Program-made: the position numbers and the translations under genes
NCBI RefSeq assembly: GCF_032854445.1
Contig: NC_088301.1
Coordinates: 39,855,187 to 39,919,186, forward strand
DNA from: Liolophura sinensis
Taxonomy: Eukaryota; Mollusca; Polyplacophora; Chitonida; Chitonidae
Length of the DNA: 64,000 nucleotides
Reading direction: 5' to 3'
In this document: piece after piece, positions 38,801 through 49,900 of the stretch
Position numbering within the stretch: position 1 is the first letter of the stretch
Layout of the letters: each line of letters starts with the position of its first letter
Notes under the pieces: generated by a model
What the model was told of the DNA's origin: nothing
What the model saw: the letters and a program-made list of their open reading frames with translations, nothing else
The model's database searches: none

Positions 38801-39712
38801 CCAAGGAATATGAGAAACCTGGCACTTCACTGCATAGTTCCTGAAACTTAAAAGTTACTGGACACCAGATTCAAGCAGGAATTCTGGATTCAGTCTAGAA
38901 GAATACAATACCTTACTCTGTAATAACGAGCTAAAACCTGACCTACAATAGCTATAAATGTGGCCCTCCATTTAACAAGCGATTTTATATTCAATGTTTT
39001 TATGAACAAACACTTATGTACGGATAGAGCTGGTTTTCGAACGAGCCAAGTACAAATTTTATCGCAATTAAACCAAATTAGTAAGCAGTTATTTCCTGTA
39101 AACAAACAAGCAATCAAAATCAAACAAATTAATGAATATGCAAAATTTATACCTGGATCCTACTGTCTTTCTCATTTGATCTGACGTTACAGGAAATGAA
39201 CTTGACCACAAAATTTAATAAAACTCAAACATATTTGGAGCAGTAATAGTATGGAAAAGCAATGACTAATAAAAATGATGTTAATATTTATTTATCTATT
39301 TATTGAATGAAGTTTTACACCTTACTCCAGAATATTTCACTTAAACGACTGCGGCCAGCATTGGTGGGAGGGAAATGGATAGAGCTTGGTGGAAACCTAT
39401 GAACATCTGCAGGGTGCTGGCAGACCTCTTGTACGACCGCAGAAGAATAAAGTTAACAAAAGATGTTATACCTTATCTATCATGCATTACCACGCACACA
39501 GCTGAACCATTTAAAGTTTTAAATGAGCAACATTAAGAGTTCTCCTACACTATGCCTGAGTTGTTGTTAGATTCAGAACTTTTTCACTGCTGAGACAATA
39601 ACGTGCACGTTACATATATCTTCGCTTACCAATATTAGGCCTGATATTAATGATGACGTTCCTGTGAGAGCCACGTAAAACTTTGGGGTCAGAGTATTCA
39701 GAAACATGGTAG
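23774..39712 (-). CDS. ST7: ST7 (suppression of tumorigenicity 7), 14 exons, 5' exon not located
   Basis: ST7 is a conserved multi-pass membrane protein of animals first described as a candidate tumour suppressor; its biochemical role is unsettled. Fourteen exons on the minus strand join in phase at GT/AG junctions and cover the family from [20 protein letters not shown] to the C-terminal HQLSRI and TAA at 23774, about 503 residues. Landmarks in order: [156 protein letters not shown]. Exon A and exon 14 hold membrane segments; the centre is helical-repeat-like. The family's first exon (cytosolic start plus one membrane helix, about 50 residues) is missing. Exons 9 and 12 each contain one extra base relative to the family frame, so the gene as given would not translate through; see findings. 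Confidence 0.96.
24631..24770 (-). CDS. ST7: ST7 exon 14 (C-terminal membrane segment)
   Basis: It encodes [20 protein letters not shown] then [20 protein letters not shown] and MGFIAKT. The [19 protein letters not shown] run is a membrane helix. Acceptor TTGTTTAG|CC, donor ACG|GTGAGT. Confidence 0.96.
25609..25701 (-). CDS. ST7: ST7 exon 13
   Basis: It encodes [20 protein letters not shown] then [11 protein letters not shown]. Acceptor TTTTCAG|CA, donor CCAT|GTGAGT. Frame is intact here. Confidence 0.96.
26035..26186 (-). pseudogene. ST7: ST7 exon 12 with a one-base insertion
   Basis: The exon opens [13 protein letters not shown], then shifts frame. Removing one of the two C bases at 26147-26148 (plus strand) gives [37 protein letters not shown], matching the family, and correct phase with exon 13. 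Length 152 bp against 151 expected. Splice sites are intact. As in exon 9 the extra base turns a coding-strand G into GG before C. Confidence 0.9.
26395..26690 (-). repeat. SINE family B, full-length copy with tRNA-like head
   Basis: On the minus strand the head reads GGTGGCCTAATTGTAAGAGC (A-box like) then GACCCAGGGTCAAACCTGGG (B-box like), followed by the body GACTGGTTGGCCCAGTGTCA and TTGACTGGGTGGGGTTTCAT. Lies in the ST7 intron between exons 11 and 12. A functional tRNA is excluded by the degenerate arms and the long body. Confidence 0.75.
27246..27328. repeat. Four-copy 22-bp tandem repeat
   Basis: Units of the form AATGATGTGACATTAAGGCC recur four times, with substitutions in the first three. 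It lies about 30 bp downstream of the ST7 exon 11 donor. Confidence 0.85.
27358..27460 (-). CDS. ST7: ST7 exon 11
   Basis: It encodes [20 protein letters not shown] then [14 protein letters not shown]. Acceptor TTTGGTTCAG|A after a T-run, donor AAG|GTAAGC. Confidence 0.96.
27501..27724. mobile_element. MITE family 1, copy 2
   Basis: TACTACCCTAATTCCTACAC at one end and AAGGTTGAAGAATTACAGTA at the other form an imperfect inverted repeat. The interior matches copy 1 (GGCTTCACAAAAAGTATAAT, CATCAGTCTACACAG). It sits about 40 bp upstream of ST7 exon 11. Confidence 0.75.
28386..28458 (-). CDS. ST7: ST7 exon 10
   Basis: It encodes [20 protein letters not shown] then AVADK, almost identical to human ST7. 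Acceptor GTTTTCAG|AT, donor CAA|GTGAGT. 73 bp. Confidence 0.96.
30560..30675 (-). pseudogene. ST7: ST7 exon 9 with a one-base insertion
   Basis: The exon opens [25 protein letters not shown] and then, as written, runs into TGA. Skipping one of the two C bases at 30599-30600 (plus strand) restores [12 protein letters not shown], the family sequence, and exact phase with exon 10. Length 116 bp against 115 expected. Acceptor and donor are intact (TTTTTCAG|TTG, GATG|GTGAGT). Flagged as frame-broken in this assembly rather than as a dead gene. Confidence 0.9.
31090..31289. other. 200-N assembly gap flanked by a 20-base duplicate
   Basis: Bases 31070-31089 and 31290-31309 are identical (GTACAGACATGCCAAAGTGT). 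Contig ends that overlap but were not merged give this pattern, so the real gap length is probably zero or negative. It lies in the ST7 intron between exons 8 and 9. Confidence 0.9.
31504..31601 (-). CDS. ST7: ST7 exon 8
   Basis: It encodes [20 protein letters not shown] then [13 protein letters not shown], nearly identical to vertebrate ST7. Acceptor TCGACAG|GA, donor GAT|GTAAGT. The downstream intron contains the 200-N assembly gap. Confidence 0.96.
31881..31980 (-). CDS. ST7: ST7 exon 7
   Basis: It encodes [20 protein letters not shown] then [13 protein letters not shown], matching [12 protein letters not shown]...RRSQQ of ST7. Acceptor TTTCAG|GCT, donor CATA|GTAAGG. Confidence 0.94.
33232..33286 (-). 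CDS. ST7: ST7 exon 6
   Basis: A 55-bp exon encoding [19 protein letters not shown]; family LLAEEEATTI. It joins exon 5 directly, as in vertebrate isoforms lacking the extra IRSRVEVPL segment, which I do not see here. Acceptor CCGACAG|G, donor GAG|GTAAAT. Confidence 0.93.
33499..33577 (-). CDS. ST7: ST7 exon 5
   Basis: It encodes [20 protein letters not shown] followed by ALEKNQ, matching the family's [21 protein letters not shown]. Acceptor GATTTTCAG|TT, donor AAGA|GTACGT. 79 bp, in phase on both sides. Confidence 0.94.
34047..34217 (-). CDS. ST7: ST7 exon 4
   Basis: The exon encodes [40 protein letters not shown] and [12 protein letters not shown]. This is the longest near-identical block to human ST7. 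Acceptor TCATTACAG|AA, donor GAGA|GTGAGT. Confidence 0.97.
36550..36690. repeat. Dispersed repeat fragment with GGAGAAACAAAAGTGCCAGG
   Basis: TTTAAAGCCATACTTGAAAT, then GGTGGAGAAACAAAAGTGCC, then AACCACTGACCTTCAGCAAG and TTACTGACAAACTTTCC. Similar wording occurs at 6820-6960, 44540-44600 and 47930-48000, so it belongs to a dispersed family, here in the ST7 intron after exon 3. Confidence 0.55.
36930..37086 (-). CDS. ST7: ST7 exon 3
   Basis: The exon encodes [20 protein letters not shown] then NHISPLLGS and a low-complexity Asn/Gln-rich linker ([18 protein letters not shown]). Vertebrate ST7 has an Asn/Ser-rich linker at the same place. The acceptor is CTTCCAG|ATA, donor CCAG|GTCAGT. Confidence 0.95.
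39283..39452 (-). repeat. SINE family A copy (diverged)
   Basis: The plus strand reads ATTTATTTATCTATTTATTG, CAGAATATTTCACTTAAACG, ACTGCGGCCAGCATTGGTGG, and TGCTGGCAGACCTCTTGTAC. Block order follows the 60571 copy. Lies 180 bp downstream of ST7 exon 2. Confidence 0.75.
39630..39712 (-). CDS. ST7: ST7 exon 2 (first one located)
   Basis: TTTTTCAG|CT opens the exon and TTG|GTAAGC closes it. It encodes [20 protein letters not shown] and LISGLIL, the most conserved membrane segment of ST7 and ST7L. It needs one preceding base from an upstream exon to complete its first codon, so coding sequence continues upstream or the ATG of MFLN is used as an alternative start. Confidence 0.93.
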
Positions 39713-40000
39713 CTGAAAAATAAACACAAACATGGTTGATTTGATGAAATGGTCAAGATACTGAAAAGCTAAAAGAAAACAAAAAAAAAAAACAAAACAA
39801 AGAAGGCTTTGAAGTGATATTAAATTCTAAAAAACTTCTCAATAACTTTAAGGTAACCATTTGGCTGTCTGAAATGTTTATACTGTATAGTGTACACCAA
39901 CTCAACACAATGGAATTTACCTGTAAGTAATTTTAAAAACTTGCATTTCATAAAATGCATGCAAAAACCTAAGCTCAATGCAGGCAGAAATTTTTGAGAT

Positions 40001-40192
40001 ACCATCCTTAACATTTACACTAACAATGATTCCAATATACAAGAGGTTAAGTAATAAATTTTGTAATATACAATAATTAATAGGCACATAGGGCATCAAC
40101 AATGAAAACATTAACCTTGTGTCATTCAGTTTATGCTGTACTTTTTTAGAAACCACCCTTAATACCTTAGCATTGATTCCAATATACAAGAG
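40001..40192. repeat. Local direct duplication
   Basis: GATTCCAATATACAAGAGG occurs at about 40028 and 40168, each preceded by a related CC(A/T)(T/C)CCTTAA... segment. A third CCACCCTTAACATT lies at 40251. The pattern is a decayed duplication with a period near 140 bp. Confidence 0.6.
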
Positions 40193-43100
40193 GCATCCTC
40201 TTTGTGCTTTTTCATTTATGCAAAACATACACAATGTACTTTTAACCATACCACCCTTAACATTGCTTTAGCTGTTATTTGACACTGATTGTGTCACACC
40301 TAGATGATCGCATATGACACCAGGTATGCCTGAACTTTGTATAGGCTAGCTAAAAAATTTAAAAGTGTAATGTTATTTTTACTACATCACTGTCTACATC
40401 ACTCAGGGATTCATGAAGACGCCATGTGCTCTCAAGATACATGTAAATTCTGTTATTCAATCATAGCATGTTGCACTGTCCAGAGCAGACATTCTCAAGC
40501 TTTACTTGCAAAATGCAATTCTATAAGGTGCTTTCCCTGTCTATCAGTCTTTAGAGTCTTGCCTGTTAAATGAGGCCATTCACTTAACAAGGACTTTTCG
40601 TCCTTCAAAAAATGCCAATTTCTACGTCTTTTCATCATCCACTGTTAAGTTTACTGCAATACACAAGTAGAGTCAAAATGAAGCATTCATTTTTCTGAGT
40701 TACTCTACTTGTGTATGAAGTGATCTACTCTTTTAAACATAGCCATCAATCTCAACAACAACAAAAGCTATACACTGGCAATTTCAATTACGCCTTGCAC
40801 TTACACTTGACACGTGTATACAAATTTCCCCTTCAACAGTTCATCTATGATACCAACATTTACAATCATATTTAGGGACTGAAGTGGGCATAATCCAAGA
40901 GCTATGTGTACACCATTAAATGAGGAAAGATTCTATCAATAACGATGAGGCCTTGCAATAATGATGGTGGCAGTGGATGTCACACAAATGAGAACAAGAT
41001 TACTATTGGCAGTGCAATGCATACCTATCACCACACGGCTGTGAAAAAAGGAATTGGGTTTGATTTTGCAAGACACACATACAATTTACTAAAAATACAT
41101 AATGTTCTCAACTCGATGCAATGAGACTGCCCTTTGCATACAATGTTATATTGTAAAATATACAAACCAGCCAACACTGGTTACACACATAACAGGTGTG
41201 CAAAGCTCTAACCTCAAAACTTTTGCCAGCCAAACCATGGTCATTCCATACTTCTGAAAGTTTAATTACATGCAGATGTCTGTACGCAAACAATTAGTTA
41301 TCAAGTCCATAAACACTAAAACAAAATGTGGATGACGGCTAATAACGATTATAAATTGGCCTGGCAAGTTTCTGTGACACAATTTTGAACCTAAAAACTT
41401 GTCTGTGGAACATTATGTGAGTTATGTACAAATACCCTTATTCCACAGTGTTTTGAAACAGGCGGGAAAGGCAAAATAGCAGAAAAATTGTTAATATAAA
41501 ACCACGATTTCAAAATTAGCAGCTATCAAACAAACTTCACCTTAATTTGTCTTTGAAAGTCACACACCTTATTGTTTCTACCATAACAAAAGACAGCTGT
41601 TCTGAGTGTCTATCAAATTCATAATTACTATCTGCTAGAGCATAGTTGATGCATATTATTAATTTGTTTTCATGCATTGGAACAAATACAAATTTAGGTC
41701 AGGGGGTGATAGAATATTACAACAATTATCTTTCAGAGGCATGAATGACATGTTTATGCAGCTTTTACAGTTGTACAATGTAGTTTTATGCTTAGCAGGC
41801 CGCACAATATAGGCGAGCAGACTTCATCCAGGCACATTACTTTGTGACAGTGATCAAGTATAGCCCTAACGGAGAACTAGCTTGTGGACGCAACAGAAGA
41901 TCACTCTTAATCAACTGTGGTTTTATGGACCCAATCGATTCTGATTACATGTTTCAAGAAAGGACTCAAAGGTTTTGTGTTTAGAGTACTTCCAGGAAGC
42001 CTGATATATGGGTGCATTGGCAAAATTTTGAAGAGGACCCCTGGAGAAGATACCCTGTAACAAATCAGCAAGAAACATGCCCGAGGCACATTGGACACGC
42101 AGATATTGAAGGCCACACCAATACCATTGACTGTTTCAAATACAAGTTAACACAATTTGTACAGTATGGATAACTGTTAAAACTGTCAATTTAAGACAGA
42201 TGTTTTCATATCTTGACCTATCAAAGAACTTCCGGATGATTTCAACCTACATGTACAATTTTGATTACTGTTATTTCTCACACATCTTAACGAGTTTAAA
42301 GACACATCTACGTGTCAGCAATATTACCAGAGGCAATTGCTTACACCAGTGATTACTGAATACTGTTCCACACAGCCCAGACCCCACCAAATTCCTCTTT
42401 AAAACCCACTTTCCTACAAAAGTACAAGGATTTACACATCAATGTGAATCATACATGTTTCTGATGTTTTCACCGTTTGAAAATAGTACACTATGATGTT
42501 TATGTGTATGTGCGTGCATATTAAGGGCAGTACTTTGAGTCTACTCCCAAGGAATATGTATTATCCAACAAATCAGCTCATCAATGATTTATGCTATTGA
42601 TGCCCTTAATATAAACATGCATGTAAACAGGCTGGATTGGATTTAGAGAAATATCATCTGTAAAGTCAGTAACCCAACTGTTTATAAATACGCCAAACGG
42701 CATTAAAGCCATGCTGAATGCTTGCGATTGTCAGAGCTCAGCTCTTCAGTAACAATAGCTTTGATTAGGAATGGTCTGGTGGATATTGATTTGCTGAGTA
42801 TAGTGGTAATGACCTATTACAGTAGTCTGGGGCCTGCAATCCTGTGTGAACAGCCATCATTAATCATAGGCTGGTGTACATAAAAACAACAGTCTTGCAC
42901 AGAGAGTACAAGCCGATGAGCTTGTCCATCCATCCCCCTGTGGTTTACCTGTGCTTGCCTAGGAGAACAAAACCTTGACCACGTGTATTGTATCTATTCA
43001 CAATTAATGTGAAGCAAGGGGACGATATATGTACCACTGCTGAACAAACGTCCATAGGATAACATCTCAAAGACTAATTGTTTGATGCAAACAATGAAAG

Positions 43101-44159
43101 CTGATGGATTTTTTCTTATGACTTTTTTTTTAAAATGAGACAAGATAGCATCTTGGTGATCTTTTCATTCATGAACAATATGTATGTTCCCATTAGAGAT
43201 TGCTATCACACATCACCATGCTGTCAATATACAATAACTGCATGTTTCAGAGTGGAACATTATGATTTGTCTGCTCAAAACAGGTGATGATGTACAACGA
43301 GCGCGCAGCAGGACAACCCAGCACTCAAGACTTGATTTACGTTTCCATACTTGAATGGTTTGAAGTAGGGAAGTAAGACTGTCAAAACAGCGACTCTCAA
43401 AGCACACGACAGATGTGACGTAATACAACACAAAGAGGAGACTACCTAAGGCGCAGCCAAAAATAAATGTGATGTAGCACATTTAGCGAGCTAAATGCGG
43501 GGAAGATGAATTTACATGAGGTATAATAAATAACGTTGTAACACAGGATGACACAAATTCACACAAATTTGTGTTCACACAAAATAAGTATTTCACTTAT
43601 ATTTACCCATGTAATATGTTTCTATTTCGCTCCATTAAAACTAAAATTACAGATTCCCACCAGAATTGACTCCTCTCATTCAAAAATGTAATTAACAGAG
43701 CTAAATCAAAATGCCTTTAATCATTTTTCTGAGAACAGTAAAATCAATGAATAATAAGTTGAAGCTGACATATTGATTTATTTGACACAATGATGTTAAA
43801 TGCATGCAATGGATGACTTGGTACTCTAAGCACTTTTGTGATAGCTAGTACAAGCAGGTGCACTTGTTACGGGTGTAGACGTAAATGATCCATGTTGATG
43901 CTATCAACTAAAAGCTTGCTGCCTGTATTAGTAAAGGACCGTACACCTATCTTTAAATATGGATATCCTCCAAATGCTAAGTGTCCCAAAATTTTCTGAC
44001 AAATCTGTTAGTCACTGTTCTCCTTGTGGCAAGGTACACACATTTTGCTGCTTTTTTAGTTGATTGATTGCATTGCTTATGGTTTCACATAGACTTCAAC
44101 ATTTTGTTTTCGGCACATCACAATAATGTCTCCTTGAAGCTGGTTGGTTCCTATTGCCA

Positions 44160-44360
44160 ACACTGATCACTGATGAATAGTACTGCCCCACTAAAATGCT
44201 TCACATATGCTACAAACATCAGGACACTGACACTGCACCCAGTCACCTCATACAGACACAGGGCCAACCATTCTGTGGGCTATCCCTTGCACTTTGCCCA
44301 CCCAGGCAAGAATGGAGACTGACAAATTTCCTTCAGGGAAAAAGACTAGAGGTTGATAAA
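44160..44360 (-). repeat. SINE family B fragment
   Basis: Plus-strand ACTGCACCCAGTCACCTCAT and ACACAGGGCCAACCATTCTG are the inverse of the body block GGTTGGCCCAGTGTCAG...TGGGTG seen at 26395-26690. The head is not recognisable. Confidence 0.45.
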
Positions 44361-46458
44361 CATGCTCACAGAAAAAAAAAGCTTATAGGAATTTAAAATT
44401 GCCAGCATCTAATTTTAGTGGTATTTTTTTGCAAATACATGTACATGTTGTTATTTACATTCAAATGCACAAAATTAGAGCTTAATGCAGCTTATGGAGA
44501 AATAATGTAATAAAACAGATCATCCTGTCCAATTGGAATGCACAGAGTAAACCACTGATCTTTGATGAGTTACTGGAAAACTATCTTACACCACATCTGT
44601 CACAAAAGCCCTAAGAAAAATTAAAGCAGGAGAATGTATTCTGAAAAATTCCTAAATTTCCAAAAATGGAATTGAAACAACAGAGAGAGCAGCAAGAGAG
44701 AGGCAGGCATCTTACCCACTTAGCCATGGACCTTTTTTCCTCAAAAGACAATTGCAAGTACATATTGTCTGTATATGCATGCATCTTATCCCATTCAATC
44801 ATCGTCAAACAAAACATATTCATATAATACATTTATCCAAAATCTCAAAACCAGCCACTTGGTCAAGCTCCACATGTAAAGAAACAGTTACCATAATTTT
44901 CAACCGCTATTGCAATTATTATTATGAGAGAACTAAGAGATGTCAAGAAATAATTTAAACAGTTTTATAACCTTGCATCTTTAATGACACAAATGAATAA
45001 GACTAGTTTTCATTTCATAATAACTGCATGCAAAATATTTTACTGGAAAAAGTAATTTAGAGGTCAAAAAGGTTTAAGATTAACAGAAATACTAAAGGTG
45101 GAATTTTGCTTCTTCCTTTGTCTCGTACCTAAATTGTGGGCTGTGTCCAATATATCAACATCCCCTAGACATTAACATGCTGGCATGTCTAAAAATATGC
45201 TGCAGGTTAACTTCAAGCAGTGAAGTGACCATGTCCATTTGTCATCGTTTTATAAACTTTCTTCAACCCACACACTAACCATTTTAAGAGACTCACAGCT
45301 ATTATAAATATTCCAATCTGAGGCTGGGGATAGGAACTGTGCATGTGTTCTACCTTTTGCCTTCCTCAGAGGAACCGGAAAGACGTCATTCATATACATC
45401 CACCCACACAAAACCTGCAGCAAGAGACAGATCAATTCCATTTTGTGGAAAAACCCTATCAGTTCAAATGCCAGACAAGTCCAAATCTGGGGAGGTATTT
45501 ATAGAAAATGCTCTGAAGTACGCACCTTATGGTCACCTTCTCCTCAAATAGCACCTTTCATCACATTAAGGCCACACTGTTTCATTGAGCTCTCTGTGCT
45601 ATATATGAAAGATCTGCTGTGGATAAATGCATTATACATACATGTATATGCTCCTGAGTAATCTAGGCCCTTGCGTTTGCTGCATGGCATATATACATGT
45701 ACATGTAGTAGCTCCACTGCAAAATTTGACATTGGCCCATGAAGTGCAATCTTATGATTAGCACAGGTTATTTCATCAGAGGAGATACTGGTTAAAATAC
45801 AAGAAATCAAAATAAATAACCCATGAGTAATTGTTTGTATCCAAAAAAAAATATTCATTCACTAAAATACTGACATACAGTAATACTGGAAATCAAAAAA
45901 GGAGATGCACATTTTAGTTTTATAGCAATTTATTTAATTCATTAAGACTATGGCACTAACACATTTCTACACTAAACAGATGTCAGATAGACTGGAACCC
46001 CTTTTCCAGTCTCACCTTACATTACCTTAGTAACTCAAGCCTTGATTTAACTGATGGCGTTTTATGCTTTTATCAGATACCTGTAGACGGTCAGTTACAT
46101 GGATTGCTACACCAAGGTGAGACAAAAATTACATCTGCATATTACAGAAAATTACATGCATTAACAGATTCTTCCATTAATTTAACATTTTAAAAATTTT
46201 TATTCAACATTGTTAATTTTCTATTTAAAAAAAAAAAGAACAAAAAAGAAAATCAAACTTGACCAGGTTGAAATGATATGTACACACTGATCCTTCAACA
46301 ACAAAATCGGCAAATTTATTGATCAGGTTAATTTACAATGGCCAGGTGTATCTTGTCCATGTTTAAAAACCTTAGATATTAAACAGGTAGAAAGCCAAAT
46401 CTTACAATGGAACTGTAGAGTTACAAACAATGATCCAGATTAAGATTAATAAAGATTC

Positions 46459-46570
46459 CACAATTTATTGTTTGGTGTTTAATGCCATACTTAAGAATAT
46501 TTTACTGTATACACTTCACTCTTTACACATGAAGACTGACAGAATCAAGTAGAACCCAAAGAAAAGAACA
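46459..46570 (-). repeat. SINE family A, 3' fragment
   Basis: TTTATTGTTTGGTGTTTAAT, GCCATACTTAAGAATATTTT correspond to the tail-proximal part of the family A SINE read from the plus strand. The rest is lost. Confidence 0.5.
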
Positions 46571-46869
46571 TAATAAATTCCTCACAAGGCATTCTTGGTC
46601 TTATTTCTTACTAATTAAGCATCAAACAAATGAAACTTCAACTCAAAATAAGGTTGAATCGAGCAGATCATGGTATGTCGCAGATACATGGATATGGTTA
46701 TGGATTGCTACAATGTCAAATGATTGGATCGGCATACCCAAAAATAGATCTTTCTTATGTATATGTGAACATATAATTTAAGCTTCAGACCAATTTTTGT
46801 CAGCCTGCTTTATGACCGTGTACAGACATGAATTTAGTCTGCTACAAGGTCAAAATACCAATGAATGAA

Positions 46870-46872
<3 letters not shown>

Positions 46873-46955
<83 letters not shown>
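46873..46955. repeat. (AT)n followed by (AC)n microsatellite
   Basis: About 70 bp of AT dinucleotide pass into a short AC run. The Tyr-Ile open frames across it are artefacts. Confidence 0.98.
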
Positions 46956-46965
<10 letters not shown>

Positions 46966-49900
46966 AATAAACAAGTACACAAACCTGGGGGAGGATATAT
47001 TAAAATATACATGATAAAAGAGGCCATATATGGCTTTCCTTTCAAGGGTGACAAGAGTAATAGTGGTCAAATAATCTTCGGGACATCCTGAATGCTCATC
47101 AAACAAATTTCTCACAGATAACCTCAACATTTAGAGACGCTACTGCTTTAAAATTTATAGGTTTGGTCATTACAGCAATTCTTCAGATATACAGATACTG
47201 TATATCTACATGTATAATATGTCAACATGACGACATTATCGCATCAAGAGAGCATGTCAGTATACTGCCTTATCGGAGCGGTTACTTAGCCCAAGACATT
47301 TACAATTCACTTAATATCCGGAATCATTATTATCCATGTTTTAATGCTCTTGTGGCCTTTCACAGCTTAGAGCACTTGATGTGATCAACACCTGTGCCAC
47401 AGCAATTAAAAGTAAGGTGCAGAGAGGTAAGGGGTAATAACCAGTAATTATCATTCTTGCACACCTGAGATGGCAGGTGGAAATAACAATGGCCAATGGC
47501 AGGTGATTGTGTGATGTCTGCATTCACAGGTTATCACCACTCTATCTTATTTTAGTGTTCAGACGTATAAATGCAACAAATTAGAAAATCATTCAAATGT
47601 GTTCATGAACATATGTACCACCCAAATATACATGTAAGCTGAATGCAAAAGATGGCTTTATACTCTAAGTTTTGAATGCACATGCACAAAATGTCAACAG
47701 ACATCAACCAATATATCAGTACACAAAGAGGGAGTGAGTGCTAAGGGTTTAATGTCGTACTTAACAATTTTTCAGTCATATGACAATGAAGTCACCAGAG
47801 AAAGAAAGATTCTATTTAACAGACTCTGGCAAACATTTGACACTGTTATATTTAGTTAATGTTATACATATATCATTTAATATTATTATTATATAACCTC
47901 AAACTATTTTTTTAAAGAAAAAATCAGTTTTATGGATGGATGAAACTGAAATGCTTTGGGTAAACCAATGACCCATGCATAATGTGCAAACTTGCACACC
48001 ACAAATGTGGAAGGTAAGTTGTCTTTTCATCGAATGTAAGGCTGCGCCAATTAACCTGCAAGCCTTGACAACAGTTTGCTATCTTTATTCACCACATATT
48101 ACAGTGGGGAAATCTAGACAAGGCCTGGGCTGAATCTGCACCTGGACTGCCGGTGGCAGAGAGTTGCACACCTTAGCAGTGAGAACACCGCAACAACAGT
48201 TAACCTGAGTATAAAAACTTATACTTACCACTAATTCACAACTAGAACTAGCAACCTCAGAATTGAACAGTAATTCTTTAGTAACACATTTTAAAGTTTC
48301 ATTTTAATTTTATTCCGGTTTACAGTGAAAATAAATTTTAACCAAATTTAATGTCAACGCAAGGAACCAAATGATCAACAATAAACACATTCTCCATCTT
48401 GTCACTGCCCTTCCACACAATCTGGTAAGGCTAGCCATCGGAGGTACGCTGACCTCAGCACAAACATGTAACAAGTTGATACACTAGATTCTGAGGGTAC
48501 TCAACACAATCAAATAATCAGTCATATTAAGACCCTAGTGAGAAGACAGAGCAGTATTAGTAGTACATGTACATGTAGATCTCGCCACTTGACTGTGTAT
48601 ATGACAGCAGCCATTGTAGCGGGAAGGCCACTCCCCCATCAATACTAGCCACTAGTGAACCTCTGATGTGGATCAATATGTCCACAGCTCCATTGTATAG
48701 AGGCAGTCATACTTGCCGTCTCATGTTGGGTAAAGTCTGTTAAATCAAGACATTGACAACCCATGTTCTACGTTGCATTTTGCCTATCACAATATGTGCT
48801 GGACTGTAACTCACTGTAACCCTAACTGGGATTTAAAAAATTCAATGGCTGAAGGATACAAAACCATTACCATATGGGGCTGCTCCAGTAGCCAATAGCA
48901 TTTATTTTTACCCAAATATACTTTATTATCAAATGCCACAGGCTAATTCAATAGAATATCAAAGCCATTTATTGTAAGGCCTAAGTGCATATGCCTGTAT
49001 CAATATGAACACACCTTTAAATTAAAAAAAAAGAACAATAACAACGTAAATTATCATATGTTGTCAGCAATATACAGAGGGTACATGAAGTAATACAAGT
49101 TCAAAAATGAAATATCTGCTGAAAAGCTTAAGTACTTCATGCTCGATTTGGTACAAAATCTTTTATATCTGCCAGTGATAACATCCATGCAGCCAGATAA
49201 AGAAAAGGACTATCCATAAATACAAAACGTTACACATTTGAACAGCATGACTAGCAATATAGTAACCATATTACATGAACATGTGGCTCAGCAATAGCTG
49301 TTGTTGTTGTTCAGCCTTATCATCACAGTATACTCTGATACATGAGTGTAAGAAAAATACAAGATATCTATCAATATAACACCAATAAATATTTACAAAC
49401 CAATTAGGTGATAATGGTGTGATGGGCACACAGTGAGTAACATGTATGAATAAATTAAAAGCCCTGCACAGTGATGTTGGTTCTAATGAGACTAGAGCAA
49501 TGACACAGTCCCTCACTAGCAATTGACAGATCAGATTAATGACAACTGATGTTGTAACAGATGCTTACTTACAGAAGAAGAGATTCAGCATTATGTTGGG
49601 TTCAGGGACTCCAGTCAAGGGTCTTCCTGCTAGATTATTGTCTATCAGATCGAGATGAGCTGTACACGTTGAGTAAAAATCCTCCTTAATATGCCAGCTG
49701 TTTATCAGGGTTTCCTTTTCACTTTAGGACACAGTCCACCTCTTCTGCTGCCAGTGTGTGCGGATGTATCTACACTAGAGACTACAATGTGTGCCGGTAC
49801 ACAGCCTACCCTATGCATCGGACACTAAGCTGCTGGATATTACACCAATTTACAATTCACATCCAGCTGGGGTGTCTTCTCAAAACACTGTCAATTGCCT

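Noticed and set aside
43213-43482. Hydrophobic minus-strand frame (GSLLFVLYYVTSVV), tested as ST7 exon 1
   Set aside because: No LRxPL motif after the helix and no donor in the needed phase.
45250-45428. Minus-strand frame behind a CTTGCTGCAG acceptor ending WVEESL and stop
   Set aside because: No partner exon could be joined to it and no family was recognised; length is within chance.
49573-49720. Minus-strand open segment ending LNLFF before GTAAGT, tested as ST7 exon 1
   Set aside because: Donor and phase would fit exon 2, but the peptide lacks the expected membrane helix and start methionine, and does not resemble the ST7 N-terminus.
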